Origin: Arthrobacter rhizosphaerae
Lineage (GTDB): Bacteria > Actinomycetota > Actinomycetes > Actinomycetales > Micrococcaceae
Length of the DNA stretch: 64,000 nt
Direction of reading: 5' to 3'
Assembly (NCBI RefSeq): GCF_023062595.1
Contig: NZ_JALLAN010000003.1
Coordinates: forward strand, 22,346-86,345
The translations under genes and the position numbers were made by a program. The notes beneath the pieces are model-generated. The model had not been told where the DNA came from. It saw nothing but the letters and a program-made list of their open reading frames with translations, and made no database searches. Numbering within the stretch: the stretch's first letter is position 1; each line of letters starts with the position of its first letter. Shown here one piece after another: positions 54,301-63,457 of the stretch.

Positions 54301-55569
54301 CTACTGTTCCAGTTTGATGGCTTTCCGAAGACTAAGGGCTCCGCCGCCCTGCATCACGGCACGGCGGTACACCTTTTCGCCCAGGCGCAGCAACGCAACG
54401 GCCGTCACGAGAGCCAGACCCAAAGCAACGAGGGGTTCCCACGGCTCCACGGTGGAATTAAGCATCCGGATCGGCATCGCCACCGAGGACACCACAGGAA
54501 TAAAGGACGCCAGCACCAGGATCTGCCCTTTGGCGAACATGCCCACGAACAGCGCAGCCAGTATTAGCGACATAACGGGGGCGGAGCTGCCGTTGAGGTC
54601 TTCCGGGCGACTGGCCAGGGAGCCAAGGACTGCCCACATCGATGCAAGGATCAGGAAGCCGAACAGGAAGAAGACCAGGAACCAGCCCGAAGAGGGAATG
54701 ACACTTCCAGCGAGTTCGGCGGTTCCCGTCAGGTTCAGGGCCAGCAAAGCTGTTCCCCCGTAAAGCGCCAACTGCACCATTGCCATCAAGGTATTGCCCA
54801 AAACCTTGCCGTAAAGCAGGTGGCGTATGGGAATGGCTGTGGCCAGGATTTCAACCACACGGTTCTGTTTCTCTTCGACCACTGAGTTGGCGATGGCCAT
54901 TCCGAAGATGATGGCGGCGGTGTAAAAAAGGAAACTGAAGATGAAACCAATGATGGTGGCCAGGATTTGCTTCTCGGCGTCCCCTTCCAAAAGGCTTGTG
55001 CGGAGTTCGGAACCCTTCAGCAGTTCCTCGCTGGTGGTTCCGGCCGCAGCCGCGTTGGTGTCCAGCACGTAAGCCCGAAGCGATTGTTCGAGGATCCGCA
55101 GCAGCTCGGCGGGAACCTCGTTCTTCCCCGTAACCGTCCAGGTACCCTCCGTCTCCTGCAGGAGAGCAACATCTGCCTCTCCCCTTCGGACAAGGTCCAG
55201 TGCTGCCTTGTTGCTGTCGGTGGTTTCGGAAGCAAAGGAGACATTTCCGCCGTCGGCGCGCCCCGATTCGTTGGCGGAGGAAACAACTGCACGGCCCGGG
55301 TCAGCGGTAACGGCCACCGAGTAACTCTCCCCGCGCGCAGACATGAAGGCGTTGAAGACTACCCCGGCGAGGATCAGCAGGAGAGTGACGAAGGTGTAGA
55401 CGCGGAAGCTCTTGTCTTTGGCCTTCACACTGATCTCCCGCATCGACACTATGGCCCAGGGGCGGAACGGGCGATCGGAAGAGGACTCCCCCGGGGCCAA
55501 GCCGCCGGAAGCTTCCGGGTGCGGTGCGGTTCTGTGGCCTGGACCGGTCCTGGTGCTGTTGGCCGTCAT
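54301..55569 (-). CDS. ABC-2 type permease (NatB-like)
   Basis: A 422-residue protein. One N-terminal transmembrane helix (about 60-80) is followed by a large extracellular domain (about 85-205) and a cluster of five or six helices (about 210-405). This is the NatB/YhaP layout of sodium- or drug-exporting ABC-2 systems. It overlaps the ATPase gene by 4 bp (ATGA). The transported substrate is unknown. Confidence 0.87.
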   Translation of the reverse strand: MTANSTRTGPGHRTAPHPEASGGLAPGESSSDRPFRPWAIVSMREISVKAKDKSFRVYTFVTLLLILAGVVFNAFMSARGESYSVAVTADPGRAVVSSANESGRADGGNVSFASETTDSNKAALDLVRRGEADVALLQETEGTWTVTGKNEVPAELLRILEQSLRAYVLDTNAAAAGTTSEELLKGSELRTSLLEGDAEKQILATIIGFIFSFLFYTAAIIFGMAIANSVVEEKQNRVVEILATAIPIRHLLYGKVLGNTLMAMVQLALYGGTALLALNLTGTAELAGSVIPSSGWFLVFFLFGFLILASMWAVLGSLASRPEDLNGSSAPVMSLILAALFVGMFAKGQILVLASFIPVVSSVAMPIRMLNSTVEPWEPLVALGLALVTAVALLRLGEKVYRRAVMQGGGALSLRKAIKLEQ

Positions 55570-56447
55570 TTCACTACTTCCCGGTAGAGCTCGCTAAGAC
55601 TGCGGCGGATTGGAGCAAATTCCTCCACGGTTCCCCTGGCCATGGCTTTAGCCAGGAGCCGCTGCGCAGTGGCAGCATCCTGGATTTCCAGGACGGCGTT
55701 GCTGCCTTCGACGTCGATGACAGCCACCCCTGGCTCCTCCCTGATCCAGCCGGCGTCGGGTGCCGCAATGAGGAGGTGCCGCTGGGCAGCCCTGGCACGC
55801 AGCTCCGTCCCGCTTCCGGCGGCAACGACTTCTCCCTTCTGCAGTACCACAAGGCTGTCGCACAGCCTGTCCACGAGGTCCAGCTGATGACTCGAGAAGA
55901 GCACCGGAACGCCTTCGGCTGTGCGCTCCCGCAGCAGCTCCACCATGGCGTCAACAGCCAGGGGATCGAGTCCCGAAAAGGGCTCGTCCAGAATCAGGAC
56001 GGTGGGCCGGTGCAGGAGCGAGGCGGCAATCTGGACGCGCTGTTGGTTTCCCAGGGAAAGAGCCTCCAGCTTGTCCTTGCTGCGATCGGCCAGTCCGAAC
56101 CGTTCAAGCAGCTCCAGCGCTCCGGCCCTCGCATCGCGGGCACTCATCCGGTGGAGCTGGCCCAAATAGACGAGCTGATCGATGATCGGCTGTTTGGGGT
56201 AAAGTCCCCGCTCTTCGGGCATGTAGCCGAAGCTTGAACGCAGCTGTGCCGTTAGGGGCTCCCCGTCCAGAAGCACCTCGCCACCATGGGCGGCGAGAAC
56301 TCCCATGATCATCCTCATGGTGGTGGTTTTCCCGGCTCCGTTGGCTCCGACGAATCCGGTCATGTGACCCGCTGGCACGACAAAGCTGACGTTGTTCACG
56401 GCCGTATTTGTACCGAATCGCCGCGTGAGGTTCTTCACGTGCAGCAT
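55566..56447 (-). CDS. ABC transporter ATP-binding protein (NatA-like)
   Basis: A 293-residue ATPase. Walker A GANGAGKT, the signature LSLGNQQRVQ (a variant of LSGGQ with N in place of G), Walker B VLILDEPFSGLD and the H-loop SSHQLDL are all present. The C-terminal 80 residues form the extra domain of NatA/CcmA-type proteins. ATG at 56447 has GAAGGAG upstream. It works with the permease encoded next. The two-component system upstream may control the exporter, judging by position. Confidence 0.9.
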   Translation of the reverse strand: MLHVKNLTRRFGTNTAVNNVSFVVPAGHMTGFVGANGAGKTTTMRMIMGVLAAHGGEVLLDGEPLTAQLRSSFGYMPEERGLYPKQPIIDQLVYLGQLHRMSARDARAGALELLERFGLADRSKDKLEALSLGNQQRVQIAASLLHRPTVLILDEPFSGLDPLAVDAMVELLRERTAEGVPVLFSSHQLDLVDRLCDSLVVLQKGEVVAAGSGTELRARAAQRHLLIAAPDAGWIREEPGVAVIDVEGSNAVLEIQDAATAQRLLAKAMARGTVEEFAPIRRSLSELYREVVK

Positions 56448-56553
56448 GCTGGTTGCTCCTTCGCCCCGCCCCCGGGGATGCAGATCAGGTTGATCCCTCA
56501 AGTCTAGGAATCAGCGGGGCAGCAAGGATCGGCCAAACGGCGGAACAATCTCC

Positions 56554-57312
56554 TTATTCGCGATCCCCCGGAAGGATGAGGCCGCACTCGTAGGCGAACA
56601 CCACCGCCTGCACACGGTCCCGTACCTGGATCTTGGACAGCAAATTGGAGACGTGGGTTTTCACCGTCGCCTCCGACAGGAACAGTGCGGACGCTAACTC
56701 GGCGTTGCTCAGGCCTTTGGCCATCCCTTGGAGTACTTCACGTTCGCGGTTGGTCAGCAGATCCAGACGGGAGCTCCGCAGGTGCTGGGCATCATCCCCC
56801 GCCCGGGTGTTAACGGTGGTCCGGGCGGGGGGCCGGCTGTGCCCACCGGAAGATTCCAGGGCGCCGGAGGACTCCCTGGCGAATCGTTCGATCACGCGGA
56901 GGGTTACCTCCGGGGCCAGCAGCGCGTAGCCGTCGGCAACAGTATGGATGGCCGCAACAACGTCGTCAGGGTCCGTGTTCTTGAGCAGGAAACCACTCGC
57001 GCCGGCACTGAGTGCGTCGAAAAGGTAATCATCCCGCTCGAATGTAGTCAGGATAATGACTTTGCTGCCCTTGGAGCCCACACGACGGTTGAATTCCATA
57101 ATGCGCTGGGTAGCGCGAATACCGTCCAGAACAGGCATCTGAACATCCATCAGGACAACGTCCACATCGTTCTCCGCAGCGAACCGGGCAGCTTCCTCAC
57201 CGTTAGCCACCTGGCCCACAACTTCTATGTCCTCCTCAACGGAGAGCATGGTGGCCAGTCCCTCGCGAAGGAGCGCCTGGTCATCGGCCAGGAGTACACG
57301 TACTGGTTTCAT
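56554..57312 (-). CDS. NarL/LuxR-family response regulator
   Basis: A 252-residue protein. The receiver domain (1-125) has the phospho-acceptor Asp in VVLMDVQMPV and the acidic pocket LLADDQ. A linker of about 45 residues, rich in Ser, Arg and Thr, is longer than usual. The C-terminal LuxR helix-turn-helix is complete (LTNREREVLQGMAKGLSNAE, cut). It is 49 bp after the kinase gene, in the same direction as the ABC exporter. Confidence 0.93.
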   Translation of the reverse strand: MKPVRVLLADDQALLREGLATMLSVEEDIEVVGQVANGEEAARFAAENDVDVVLMDVQMPVLDGIRATQRIMEFNRRVGSKGSKVIILTTFERDDYLFDALSAGASGFLLKNTDPDDVVAAIHTVADGYALLAPEVTLRVIERFARESSGALESSGGHSRPPARTTVNTRAGDDAQHLRSSRLDLLTNREREVLQGMAKGLSNAELASALFLSEATVKTHVSNLLSKIQVRDRVQAVVFAYECGLILPGDRE

Positions 57313-57361
57313 CGGAATCTTTCGCTTGAGCCTGGTTGTTTTACTGGCTTCTTAGGGGTGG

Positions 57362-58744
57362 TCAATTGATGAGGAAACGCGCGCGGACACGCCAGCCGGC
57401 GTCCGCCCGGGGTCCGATTTCAGCCGTGCCCCGGTGGAGCGCCACCCGTTCACGAATCCCCTGCAGTCCGTACCCTGACCCTCCGACAGCTCCAGGGCGG
57501 GGCCGTCCGTCGTCGAGCGTTTCCAGCTCCACCCAACGTTGGCCGGCACTCCCACCGGTGCGCAGCGTCATCTTCGCGGTACCGGATGTCGAGTGCCGGC
57601 GCACATTCGTCAGCGATTCCTGCGCCGTCCGGTAGACGGACAAAGCCAGCGGTGCCGGCACCTTTTCCAGGTCCCCGGGTTGTTCTTCCACCCGATTCAG
57701 GTTCACGCTCAGGCCCAGGGAGCGGTTCTCCTCCACCAGCGCTTCGATATCATCCAAGCCAGGTTCCGGCCCCCTGACCGCTTCCCCGTCCTGCTGGTCG
57801 ACGGCAATAACAGCTGTCTCCGTCCTGAGGACGCCCAGCAGGTTCCGCATGTCAGTAACAGCCTGGCGGCTGGTGCTTTCGATAACCCGCAACGGCTCGA
57901 TGGCGGCTTCCGGCTTTTTGTTCAGGACCCGCCGGGCCGCACCGGCATGGACGCCGACTACAGCGATGTGATGGGCGACGACGTCGTGCAGCTCACGCGC
58001 TATGCGCAGCCGCTCATCCACCACAGCACGGCGGGCCAGCTCGGCAGCCTGATGGCGGATCTGTTCGGCCTGTTCTGCGAGTTGGGTGCGCTGCAGCGCC
58101 TTCCGCCAGGAGGTGAGTCCGGCAAGGATGGCTCCGCCGAAGTAGGCAAAGTTGATGATGAAGTAATAAATAGCTACGGAGGCAAGGGGTTCCAGCAGGC
58201 TCCAGGCGCCATCCAGTTCCTCAGTCGCACGGGCGATCATTTCGTCGTAGGTGTTGGCAACCGTTAGACCGAGAATCAGCCACAGCGTCATGGCCAGCAC
58301 CACCACGGTTGTGCCGAGCCATAGGACGCGCCGGTTTCGCGCCCAGGCAACGGCGGAATATAGAGACGCGAAATAAGCCACTTGAAAGGACATCTGGAGG
58401 GACAGCACCGGGATCCACAGGCCCAGCCCGATAAAAGCGGCAGACATCAGCAGCATCACAGCCACCGGGTACTTTCTCCGAAGCACCAGCGGACTGATCA
58501 TGAGCGCAAGGACCAGGTGCTGCAGCCAGACCGGGTGGTCGTCTTCGTTCAGGGCGCCAAAGCCGCGGCTCAGTTCCATGGCCAGGGCGCTGATGAACAA
58601 AAAGACCACGACGCCTACGGCATCCCGCCGGAGTTCAATGCCGCTTGGGCCTGGCCTCTCCCAGTTGGCTTCGTCAGCTGACGTTGCCAACTCAGCCGTC
58701 TGGGCGCTCCCGCTTCCAGTCAGCTCCCGGATTCGCTCGAACAT
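57362..58744 (-). CDS. NarL-type sensor histidine kinase
   Basis: A 460-residue kinase. Six hydrophobic segments (about 45-220) form the membrane sensor. The HisKA_3 motif has the phospho-accepting His in ARELHDVVAHHIAVVG. The ATPase domain shows SVYRTAQESLTNVRRHS, LDDGRPR (a degenerate G1 box) and GSGYGLQGIRERV. It is the cognate kinase of the following regulator. The start is uncertain: ATG at 58744, or TTG five codons earlier, neither with a strong ribosome binding site. Confidence 0.9.
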   Translation of the reverse strand: MFERIRELTGSGSAQTAELATSADEANWERPGPSGIELRRDAVGVVVFLFISALAMELSRGFGALNEDDHPVWLQHLVLALMISPLVLRRKYPVAVMLLMSAAFIGLGLWIPVLSLQMSFQVAYFASLYSAVAWARNRRVLWLGTTVVVLAMTLWLILGLTVANTYDEMIARATEELDGAWSLLEPLASVAIYYFIINFAYFGGAILAGLTSWRKALQRTQLAEQAEQIRHQAAELARRAVVDERLRIARELHDVVAHHIAVVGVHAGAARRVLNKKPEAAIEPLRVIESTSRQAVTDMRNLLGVLRTETAVIAVDQQDGEAVRGPEPGLDDIEALVEENRSLGLSVNLNRVEEQPGDLEKVPAPLALSVYRTAQESLTNVRRHSTSGTAKMTLRTGGSAGQRWVELETLDDGRPRPGAVGGSGYGLQGIRERVALHRGTAEIGPRADAGWRVRARFLIN

Positions 58745-58820
58745 TATGGCTGGGCGCAACGGGAAGGCTGTGACATGGTGCTCAGTCTAGCCAGACTTTT
58801 GCCTGCTCCGGGCGCAGTGG

Positions 58821-60308
58821 TCAGCGGCAGCCGCAGGAGGCAAGAACAGACGCGGCTTGGTCCAGCGCAACGCGGTTTCCCGCCGCACCGGGGGTCAGAT
58901 CGTTGCCGATGAAAGAAAACACCAGCAGCCTTCCTTCGGCATCCACCACGTAGCCGCTGAGGGCGATGACCGAGTTGAGCGTGCCGGTCTTCGCGCGCAC
59001 CAGTCCTGCGCCGGACGCCGTGGAACCCTCGGTGTAGCGGGCCCCAAGGGTCCCGGTCAGTCCGGCCACTGGAAACCCGTCCAGGGCCGCTCGGAGCCTT
59101 GCGTCCTCGCCCGAGGTGATGGCGCGAACCACTTCGGACAGCTGCCGGGCGGATACCTGGTTCGCCAGGGTCAGTCCGGAGACGTCAGCCAGGCGCAGAC
59201 CGGCAGTGGGGATACCCAGCCTGGTGAGTTGGTCAACAACGTTGGAGGTGGCGCCGTCGTTACTTCCGGGCAGGCCCGAAGCTGCGGCTGCCATACGCCC
59301 AAGGGCCTCGGCTAAATAGTTGTCCGAAGTTTCCAGCATCAGGTCCACCTGGTCCCGCACTGCAGCTGAATGCACCTCCGCCAGCACCGTGCCCTGGAGT
59401 CCCTGGCCCGGGGCCCGCTGGACTCCGGGGGCAACGGTAAGCCCGGCAGCAGCACCCGCGGCCGTGAGCTGCGCGGAGAAGGCCTCGGCCGCGGCCAGGG
59501 CAGCGTCCTGCGGGCGCTGGCCAGTTGTTACGGCGGGGTCGAAACGTGCGGAATTAAGCGCCAGGGGGAACAACGGAGCCACCTCCCCCGCGGCAACGTC
59601 GTCAAGGCTCCAGGCGGGGTTAAGGGCAGGACCGGCAAAGAGGGAATCGTCCAACAGCACGGAGATGGTCCCGGTAGCGCCGCTGGCTTTCAGCGTCAGG
59701 ACGGTCTGCTCGGCCAACGTGGCGAGCCCCGCGTATCCCAGCGCGCCCTTCCCTGAGGAAGCGCCGGCTGCAAGCAACACGTCTCCGCCACCAGTGAGGA
59801 CCACAGAACCAGGCGTAGGGCCTGTCACCGCCTTAGTGCTGAAGCGGCGGTCCGGACCAAGCGACCTCAGCGCAGCCACGGCGGTCAGGAGTTTCACGTT
59901 CGACGCCGGAACCCGGTTCTCTGTCCCGCCCCGGTCAAACAGCACCTGGCCCGTGGCCGCGTCCTGGACCACCCCTGTGAAACTTCCTGCACCGTCCGGC
60001 TTTAGGGTGGCGTTGAGTTGCGCAGCCAAGGTATCCGGCCAGGGAACAGGAGCAGATCCACTGAGAGGTTCGATGCCGTCCGGGCGGGAAAGATCACGGG
60101 GTAGCTGCTGCCACGGAGGAATCGAAGGGGCCGGCTGTGCAGGATACAGCCCTTGGCCTGTGAAGCCGGGGGCGATGGCCATACCGGCAGGTACGGCGAG
60201 GGCAACAAGGAGGAGGGTGAGCAGCATCAGCGGATAGTGCCGCCGGAGGACTTGAAGGGTATTACGCAGGGCCACTCTTACGCCTGACAGGCTGGTGATG
60301 TCTTTCAT
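58821..60308 (-). CDS. dacB: D-alanyl-D-alanine carboxypeptidase/endopeptidase (PBP4 type, S13)
   Basis: A 495-residue penicillin-binding protein. An N-terminal membrane anchor (about 27-50) is followed by the catalytic domain with SxxK (ASNVKLL), SDN (ETSDNYLAE) and KTG (RAKTGTLNS). The insert between the first two motifs is typical of PBP4-type enzymes. It trims peptidoglycan peptides outside the membrane. It is divergent from ppa, an order shared with mycobacteria (Rv3627c/Rv3628). Confidence 0.93.
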   Translation of the reverse strand: MKDITSLSGVRVALRNTLQVLRRHYPLMLLTLLLVALAVPAGMAIAPGFTGQGLYPAQPAPSIPPWQQLPRDLSRPDGIEPLSGSAPVPWPDTLAAQLNATLKPDGAGSFTGVVQDAATGQVLFDRGGTENRVPASNVKLLTAVAALRSLGPDRRFSTKAVTGPTPGSVVLTGGGDVLLAAGASSGKGALGYAGLATLAEQTVLTLKASGATGTISVLLDDSLFAGPALNPAWSLDDVAAGEVAPLFPLALNSARFDPAVTTGQRPQDAALAAAEAFSAQLTAAGAAAGLTVAPGVQRAPGQGLQGTVLAEVHSAAVRDQVDLMLETSDNYLAEALGRMAAAASGLPGSNDGATSNVVDQLTRLGIPTAGLRLADVSGLTLANQVSARQLSEVVRAITSGEDARLRAALDGFPVAGLTGTLGARYTEGSTASGAGLVRAKTGTLNSVIALSGYVVDAEGRLLVFSFIGNDLTPGAAGNRVALDQAASVLASCGCR

Positions 60309-60459
60309 GTTGCAGCTGGTCCTTAAGTCCTGAATGTCCCCACTAGTTCAGAAAACCTGGGCCTCTCGCTATATCCTCAATAGTAGTCGGCGGCACGGAC
60401 ACTCCTTAGCAGAAGGGTCACGAGTGCCGCGAACCCCCCCAGAAGTCGAGGAGCATTCC

Positions 60460-60951
60460 ATGAAGCATGACGTGACCATCGAGATCCCCAAGGGATCACG
60501 CGTCAAGTACGAAGTCGACCACGAGACCGGCCGCGTCCGCCTGGACCGTGTCCTCTTCACGTCCATGCAGTACCCCACCCACTACGGCTTTTTCGAGAAC
60601 ACGCTGGGTGAAGACGGCGACCCGTTGGACGCACTGGTGCTCCTGCAGGATTTCGATCTCCACCCGGGCGTCATCGTCGAGGCCCGCCCCATTGGCGTCT
60701 TCAACATGACCGACGACGGCGGCGGAGACGCCAAGGTCCTGTGCGTTCCTGCGGATCCCCGCTTCGACCACATCCAGGAAGTCACCGACGTGAGCGAGTT
60801 CCTGATCAAGGAAATCGAGCACTTCTTCACCCGTTACAAGGACCTTGAGCCCGGCAAATGGGTCAAGGCCGAAGGCTGGGCGGACCGCGCCGCAGCCGAA
60901 GCCGAGCTTGAGGCCTCCATCAAGCGCTACGTTCCGGCAGCAGGACACTGA
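60460..60951 (+). CDS. ppa: Inorganic pyrophosphatase, family I
   Basis: A 163-residue soluble enzyme that hydrolyses pyrophosphate. The metal-binding signature [10 protein letters not shown] is intact, as are the flanking Glu, Lys and Tyr residues of the active site (GSRVKYE, PTHYGF). The ATG follows GAGGAGC; the frame is open 42 codons further, but that part is not conserved. Confidence 0.95.
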   Translation: MKHDVTIEIPKGSRVKYEVDHETGRVRLDRVLFTSMQYPTHYGFFENTLGEDGDPLDALVLLQDFDLHPGVIVEARPIGVFNMTDDGGGDAKVLCVPADPRFDHIQEVTDVSEFLIKEIEHFFTRYKDLEPGKWVKAEGWADRAAAEAELEASIKRYVPAAGH

Positions 60952-60972
60952 TCCCCAGCTTGTGACTTGCGC

Positions 60973-61017
60973 CGACGGCGGTGGTGCGGTTTGATACGAA
61001 CCGCACCACCGCCGTCG
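60973..61017 (+). terminator. Terminator hairpin after ppa
   Basis: Perfect 19-bp arms around a 7-nt loop, 21 bp after the ppa stop. A T-rich stretch does not follow directly, but the stem is the longest perfect one in the window. It separates ppa from the WXG100 module. Confidence 0.8.
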
Positions 61018-61143
61018 TACGTTGAGGACGCTTTAGAAGTGAATCGCTGACACGTATGGGGTGTTCTGCCCATCGCGGCCTCGGCCGTGGACAACTAGCC
61101 TTGTCCTGATAACTACCGAACCACTGATTATGGGGGAAACCGC

Positions 61144-62139
61144 GTGGCGGGATTCTATGGCGCTGACGTCGCCCAATTGCGTTTGCTGGCCAAGGATTTC
61201 CAGCTTGCTTCCCAGTCTCTGCAGATGCAGGGCCAGGACCTGACCCGGGTGGTCAACGGGGCCACAATGTGGACCGGCAATGACGCCCAGCATTTCCGGA
61301 GTGACTGGAATGGCAGCCATCGCCAGTCGCTGCTGGCCGCGGCACGCATCCTTGAGCAGGGATCTCAGAAGCTCCGGGCCAACGCCGATCAGCAGGAACA
61401 GGCCAGCGAAGCCGGAAGTTCGCAGGGCAGTTCCGGCACTGGCAACACGTCCGGCAATGGCAGTGATTCCCCCGGCGCCTCGCTCCTGGACTGGGGCAAG
61501 AACATCCTTGGGGTTGGCCTGAAGGTCAAGGACATGGTGGATGTGGTCAAGGACTGGGGTGCCTACCTTTCCACCAAGAAGATCCTTGACGTCGCACTCG
61601 ACGCACGGCACCTTCCGGTTTTCAGCTGGGCGGACGACTTCGTCAATTTCCGGGGGGCAGTCGGCCCCATGGCCCGCCTCGGCGAAATTGGCGACCTGAT
61701 CGGCAAGTGGGGCCGCTTTGCGGGACCTGCCCTCGCTCCGCTCTCCATCTTCACCGGCATTAAGGACATGGTCGATCCCGAGCACAACGGTTGGCGCGGC
61801 GTGGGCGACCAGGTGGCAGGTGGTCTGAGTGTTCTCGGCGGCGTCGGCTCCATTGCGATTGCTGCCGGGCTTCTCGCAAACCCCGTTGGTATCGGTATTG
61901 TGGTCGGAGCGGGCCTGGTGGCGGGCGGCTGGGCTTTGGGCAACATGATTGCCGACAGCGAATGGGGCAAAGACGCCGGCCGCTGGATCAGCGACACCGC
62001 CAGTGATGCCTGGAACGGCACCAAGAATATTGCCAACGACGCGTGGGACGGCGCCAAGGACGTTGCCGGAGACGCTGTAGACGGTGCCAAGAAATTCCTT
62101 TCCAATCCTGTATCCAGCCTCGGAGGACTGTTCGGATGA
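61144..62139 (+). CDS. WXG100-type N-terminal domain protein with long C-terminal region
   Basis: A 331-residue protein. Residues 1-85 form a helical hairpin with the WXG turn (TMWTGNDAQHF), the hallmark of type VII secretion substrates. A Ser/Gly/Asn linker (about 92-118) leads to a C-terminal region with a glycine-rich hydrophobic hairpin (about 220-262) and three amphipathic units of about 11 residues (DAWNGTKNIAN, DAWDGAKDVAG, DAVDGAKKFLS). GTG start after GGGGGAA. No catalytic motif of known toxins is visible; a membrane-active role is possible from the hydrophobic hairpin. It overlaps the next gene by 4 bp. No ESX ATPase genes are in the window. Confidence 0.75.
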   Translation: MAGFYGADVAQLRLLAKDFQLASQSLQMQGQDLTRVVNGATMWTGNDAQHFRSDWNGSHRQSLLAAARILEQGSQKLRANADQQEQASEAGSSQGSSGTGNTSGNGSDSPGASLLDWGKNILGVGLKVKDMVDVVKDWGAYLSTKKILDVALDARHLPVFSWADDFVNFRGAVGPMARLGEIGDLIGKWGRFAGPALAPLSIFTGIKDMVDPEHNGWRGVGDQVAGGLSVLGGVGSIAIAAGLLANPVGIGIVVGAGLVAGGWALGNMIADSEWGKDAGRWISDTASDAWNGTKNIANDAWDGAKDVAGDAVDGAKKFLSNPVSSLGGLFG

Positions 62140-62939
62140 GCGCAGAAACACAAACGCCCGCACCCGGTATTACGTTTACCAAACAGGATGGAGAGGCGGC
62201 CCTGGCCGTCCTGGCATCGTTGGGTAATCCGGAGTACGGCCTCCCCACCCTCACTGATGAGGAGATCGTGGCCCTTGACGGGATCAACCATCCCCAGGCC
62301 GTAGCTTTGCCGTGGCTGGACACACACCGCTCCCAGCTGGAGTTGGTCTGCAATGTAGCGCTCAGGACGCTTCTGAGTAAGGGACTCGTGTTCCCGGTCT
62401 CGGTCAACAGCGAAACCGCACCCAGCCGACTCGGCGCCATTGAACCGATCACGGGTGTCATGGCGCTCCGTCGGCTGAGCCAGCGCGTGGTGATCGCCGA
62501 GCTGACGAAGTCCGGAGATGAGAAAGTCTGGCTGTACACGTACTGCCATGATGAAACCGCATTGCAGGAGCTGGTGGATTCCTCCGGAACTCACGCCTTC
62601 AGTGTCTGCCGGGTCTCGGATGCAGGCCGGGTAATTATGGAGCTTGCCAACGCCGCTGGCATTTCTTCCGCCGACGGCCCTGCCGAGGTGCTGACCGCTG
62701 AGCAGTTCGAGGCGAAGGCCACACGTGAGTTCGATGACGTTCGAGGCGTCACCATCATCACGGCTATCGGCGCAGGGCAGGGTGAAGCCGACCACTACAC
62801 CCTCTACACCTCCTCGGACGCCCTCCACGGGCTTGAAGCGACGGAAGAAAACGGCGAAGCGCGACTGCAGGTTGTCCAGGTCAGCAGTGACACTGCGCTG
62901 GCCAAGGTTGGCGCCGTTGTTTCCGGTGCAGGGGCCTGA
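62136..62939 (+). CDS. Partner of the WXG100-type protein, possibly EspG-like
   Basis: A 267-residue soluble protein with no signal or membrane segment. The layout is an N-terminal helix pair, a segment LRTLLSKGLVFPV resembling the short helical unit of EspG-type proteins, then alternating strands and helices in two similar halves. EspG chaperones bind ESX substrates in mycobacteria and are often encoded beside them. That likeness is by overall pattern only and I rate it low. ATG/TGA overlap (ATGA) with the WXG100-type gene implies coupled synthesis. Confidence 0.65.
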   Translation: MSAETQTPAPGITFTKQDGEAALAVLASLGNPEYGLPTLTDEEIVALDGINHPQAVALPWLDTHRSQLELVCNVALRTLLSKGLVFPVSVNSETAPSRLGAIEPITGVMALRRLSQRVVIAELTKSGDEKVWLYTYCHDETALQELVDSSGTHAFSVCRVSDAGRVIMELANAAGISSADGPAEVLTAEQFEAKATREFDDVRGVTIITAIGAGQGEADHYTLYTSSDALHGLEATEENGEARLQVVQVSSDTALAKVGAVVSGAGA

Positions 62940-62942
62940 TCC

Positions 62943-63425
62943 ATGGACGCCACCGACACCCGAAAAGACATCGTCCACCTGAAAAACGGCGCCCCCGTGA
63001 AGCTTGCCGGCACGGGTAAGGTTTTGGGCTCGTTCGCAGTAGACGCTGCCCTGATCGCCGCGCTTTCTGTTGCGGCCTATTACATGGCGGGAAGGAATTC
63101 GCTCAGCGAATCCCAACCGATTCTGGCCGCAATCGGAACATGGATCGGCGGATCGGCCGTCTACGGAATGCTGTGCTTCACAGGGCGGACCCTCGGTTGC
63201 CTTGCTGCCGGGAGCGCGTTTGTGAGGGATTCCGACGGCGGCTGGCCTGGACCCTTTCGGATGGCATGGATCTGCCTTCAGCACTACGTGCTGATTGTTA
63301 TTTGGATCTTCGGAATTATAGCGTCCGGTGGGGCAGGAACGTCCGGCAAGGCTCCCAAAAAGCCACGGATCTACCACCGCCACATCGATCCGGCCGGAAC
63401 CCGTCGGCTGCAGCAGGGGTTCTAG
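62943..63425 (+). CDS. RDD-family membrane protein
   Basis: A 160-residue protein with three hydrophobic segments (about 28-48, 60-80, 110-130). The RDD-type start LGSFAVDAALIAALS has VD in place of RDD's first Arg, followed by GRTLGCLAAGSAFV, a common pattern in this family. The tail is basic (KAPKKPRIYHRHID). It begins 3 bp after the second gene of the module. Such proteins are sometimes linked to type VII clusters; the role here is unknown. Confidence 0.8.
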   Translation: MDATDTRKDIVHLKNGAPVKLAGTGKVLGSFAVDAALIAALSVAAYYMAGRNSLSESQPILAAIGTWIGGSAVYGMLCFTGRTLGCLAAGSAFVRDSDGGWPGPFRMAWICLQHYVLIVIWIFGIIASGGAGTSGKAPKKPRIYHRHIDPAGTRRLQQGF

Positions 63426-63457
63426 CTGCCCCGGGCGGCTGTCTATCCGCGTGCCAC

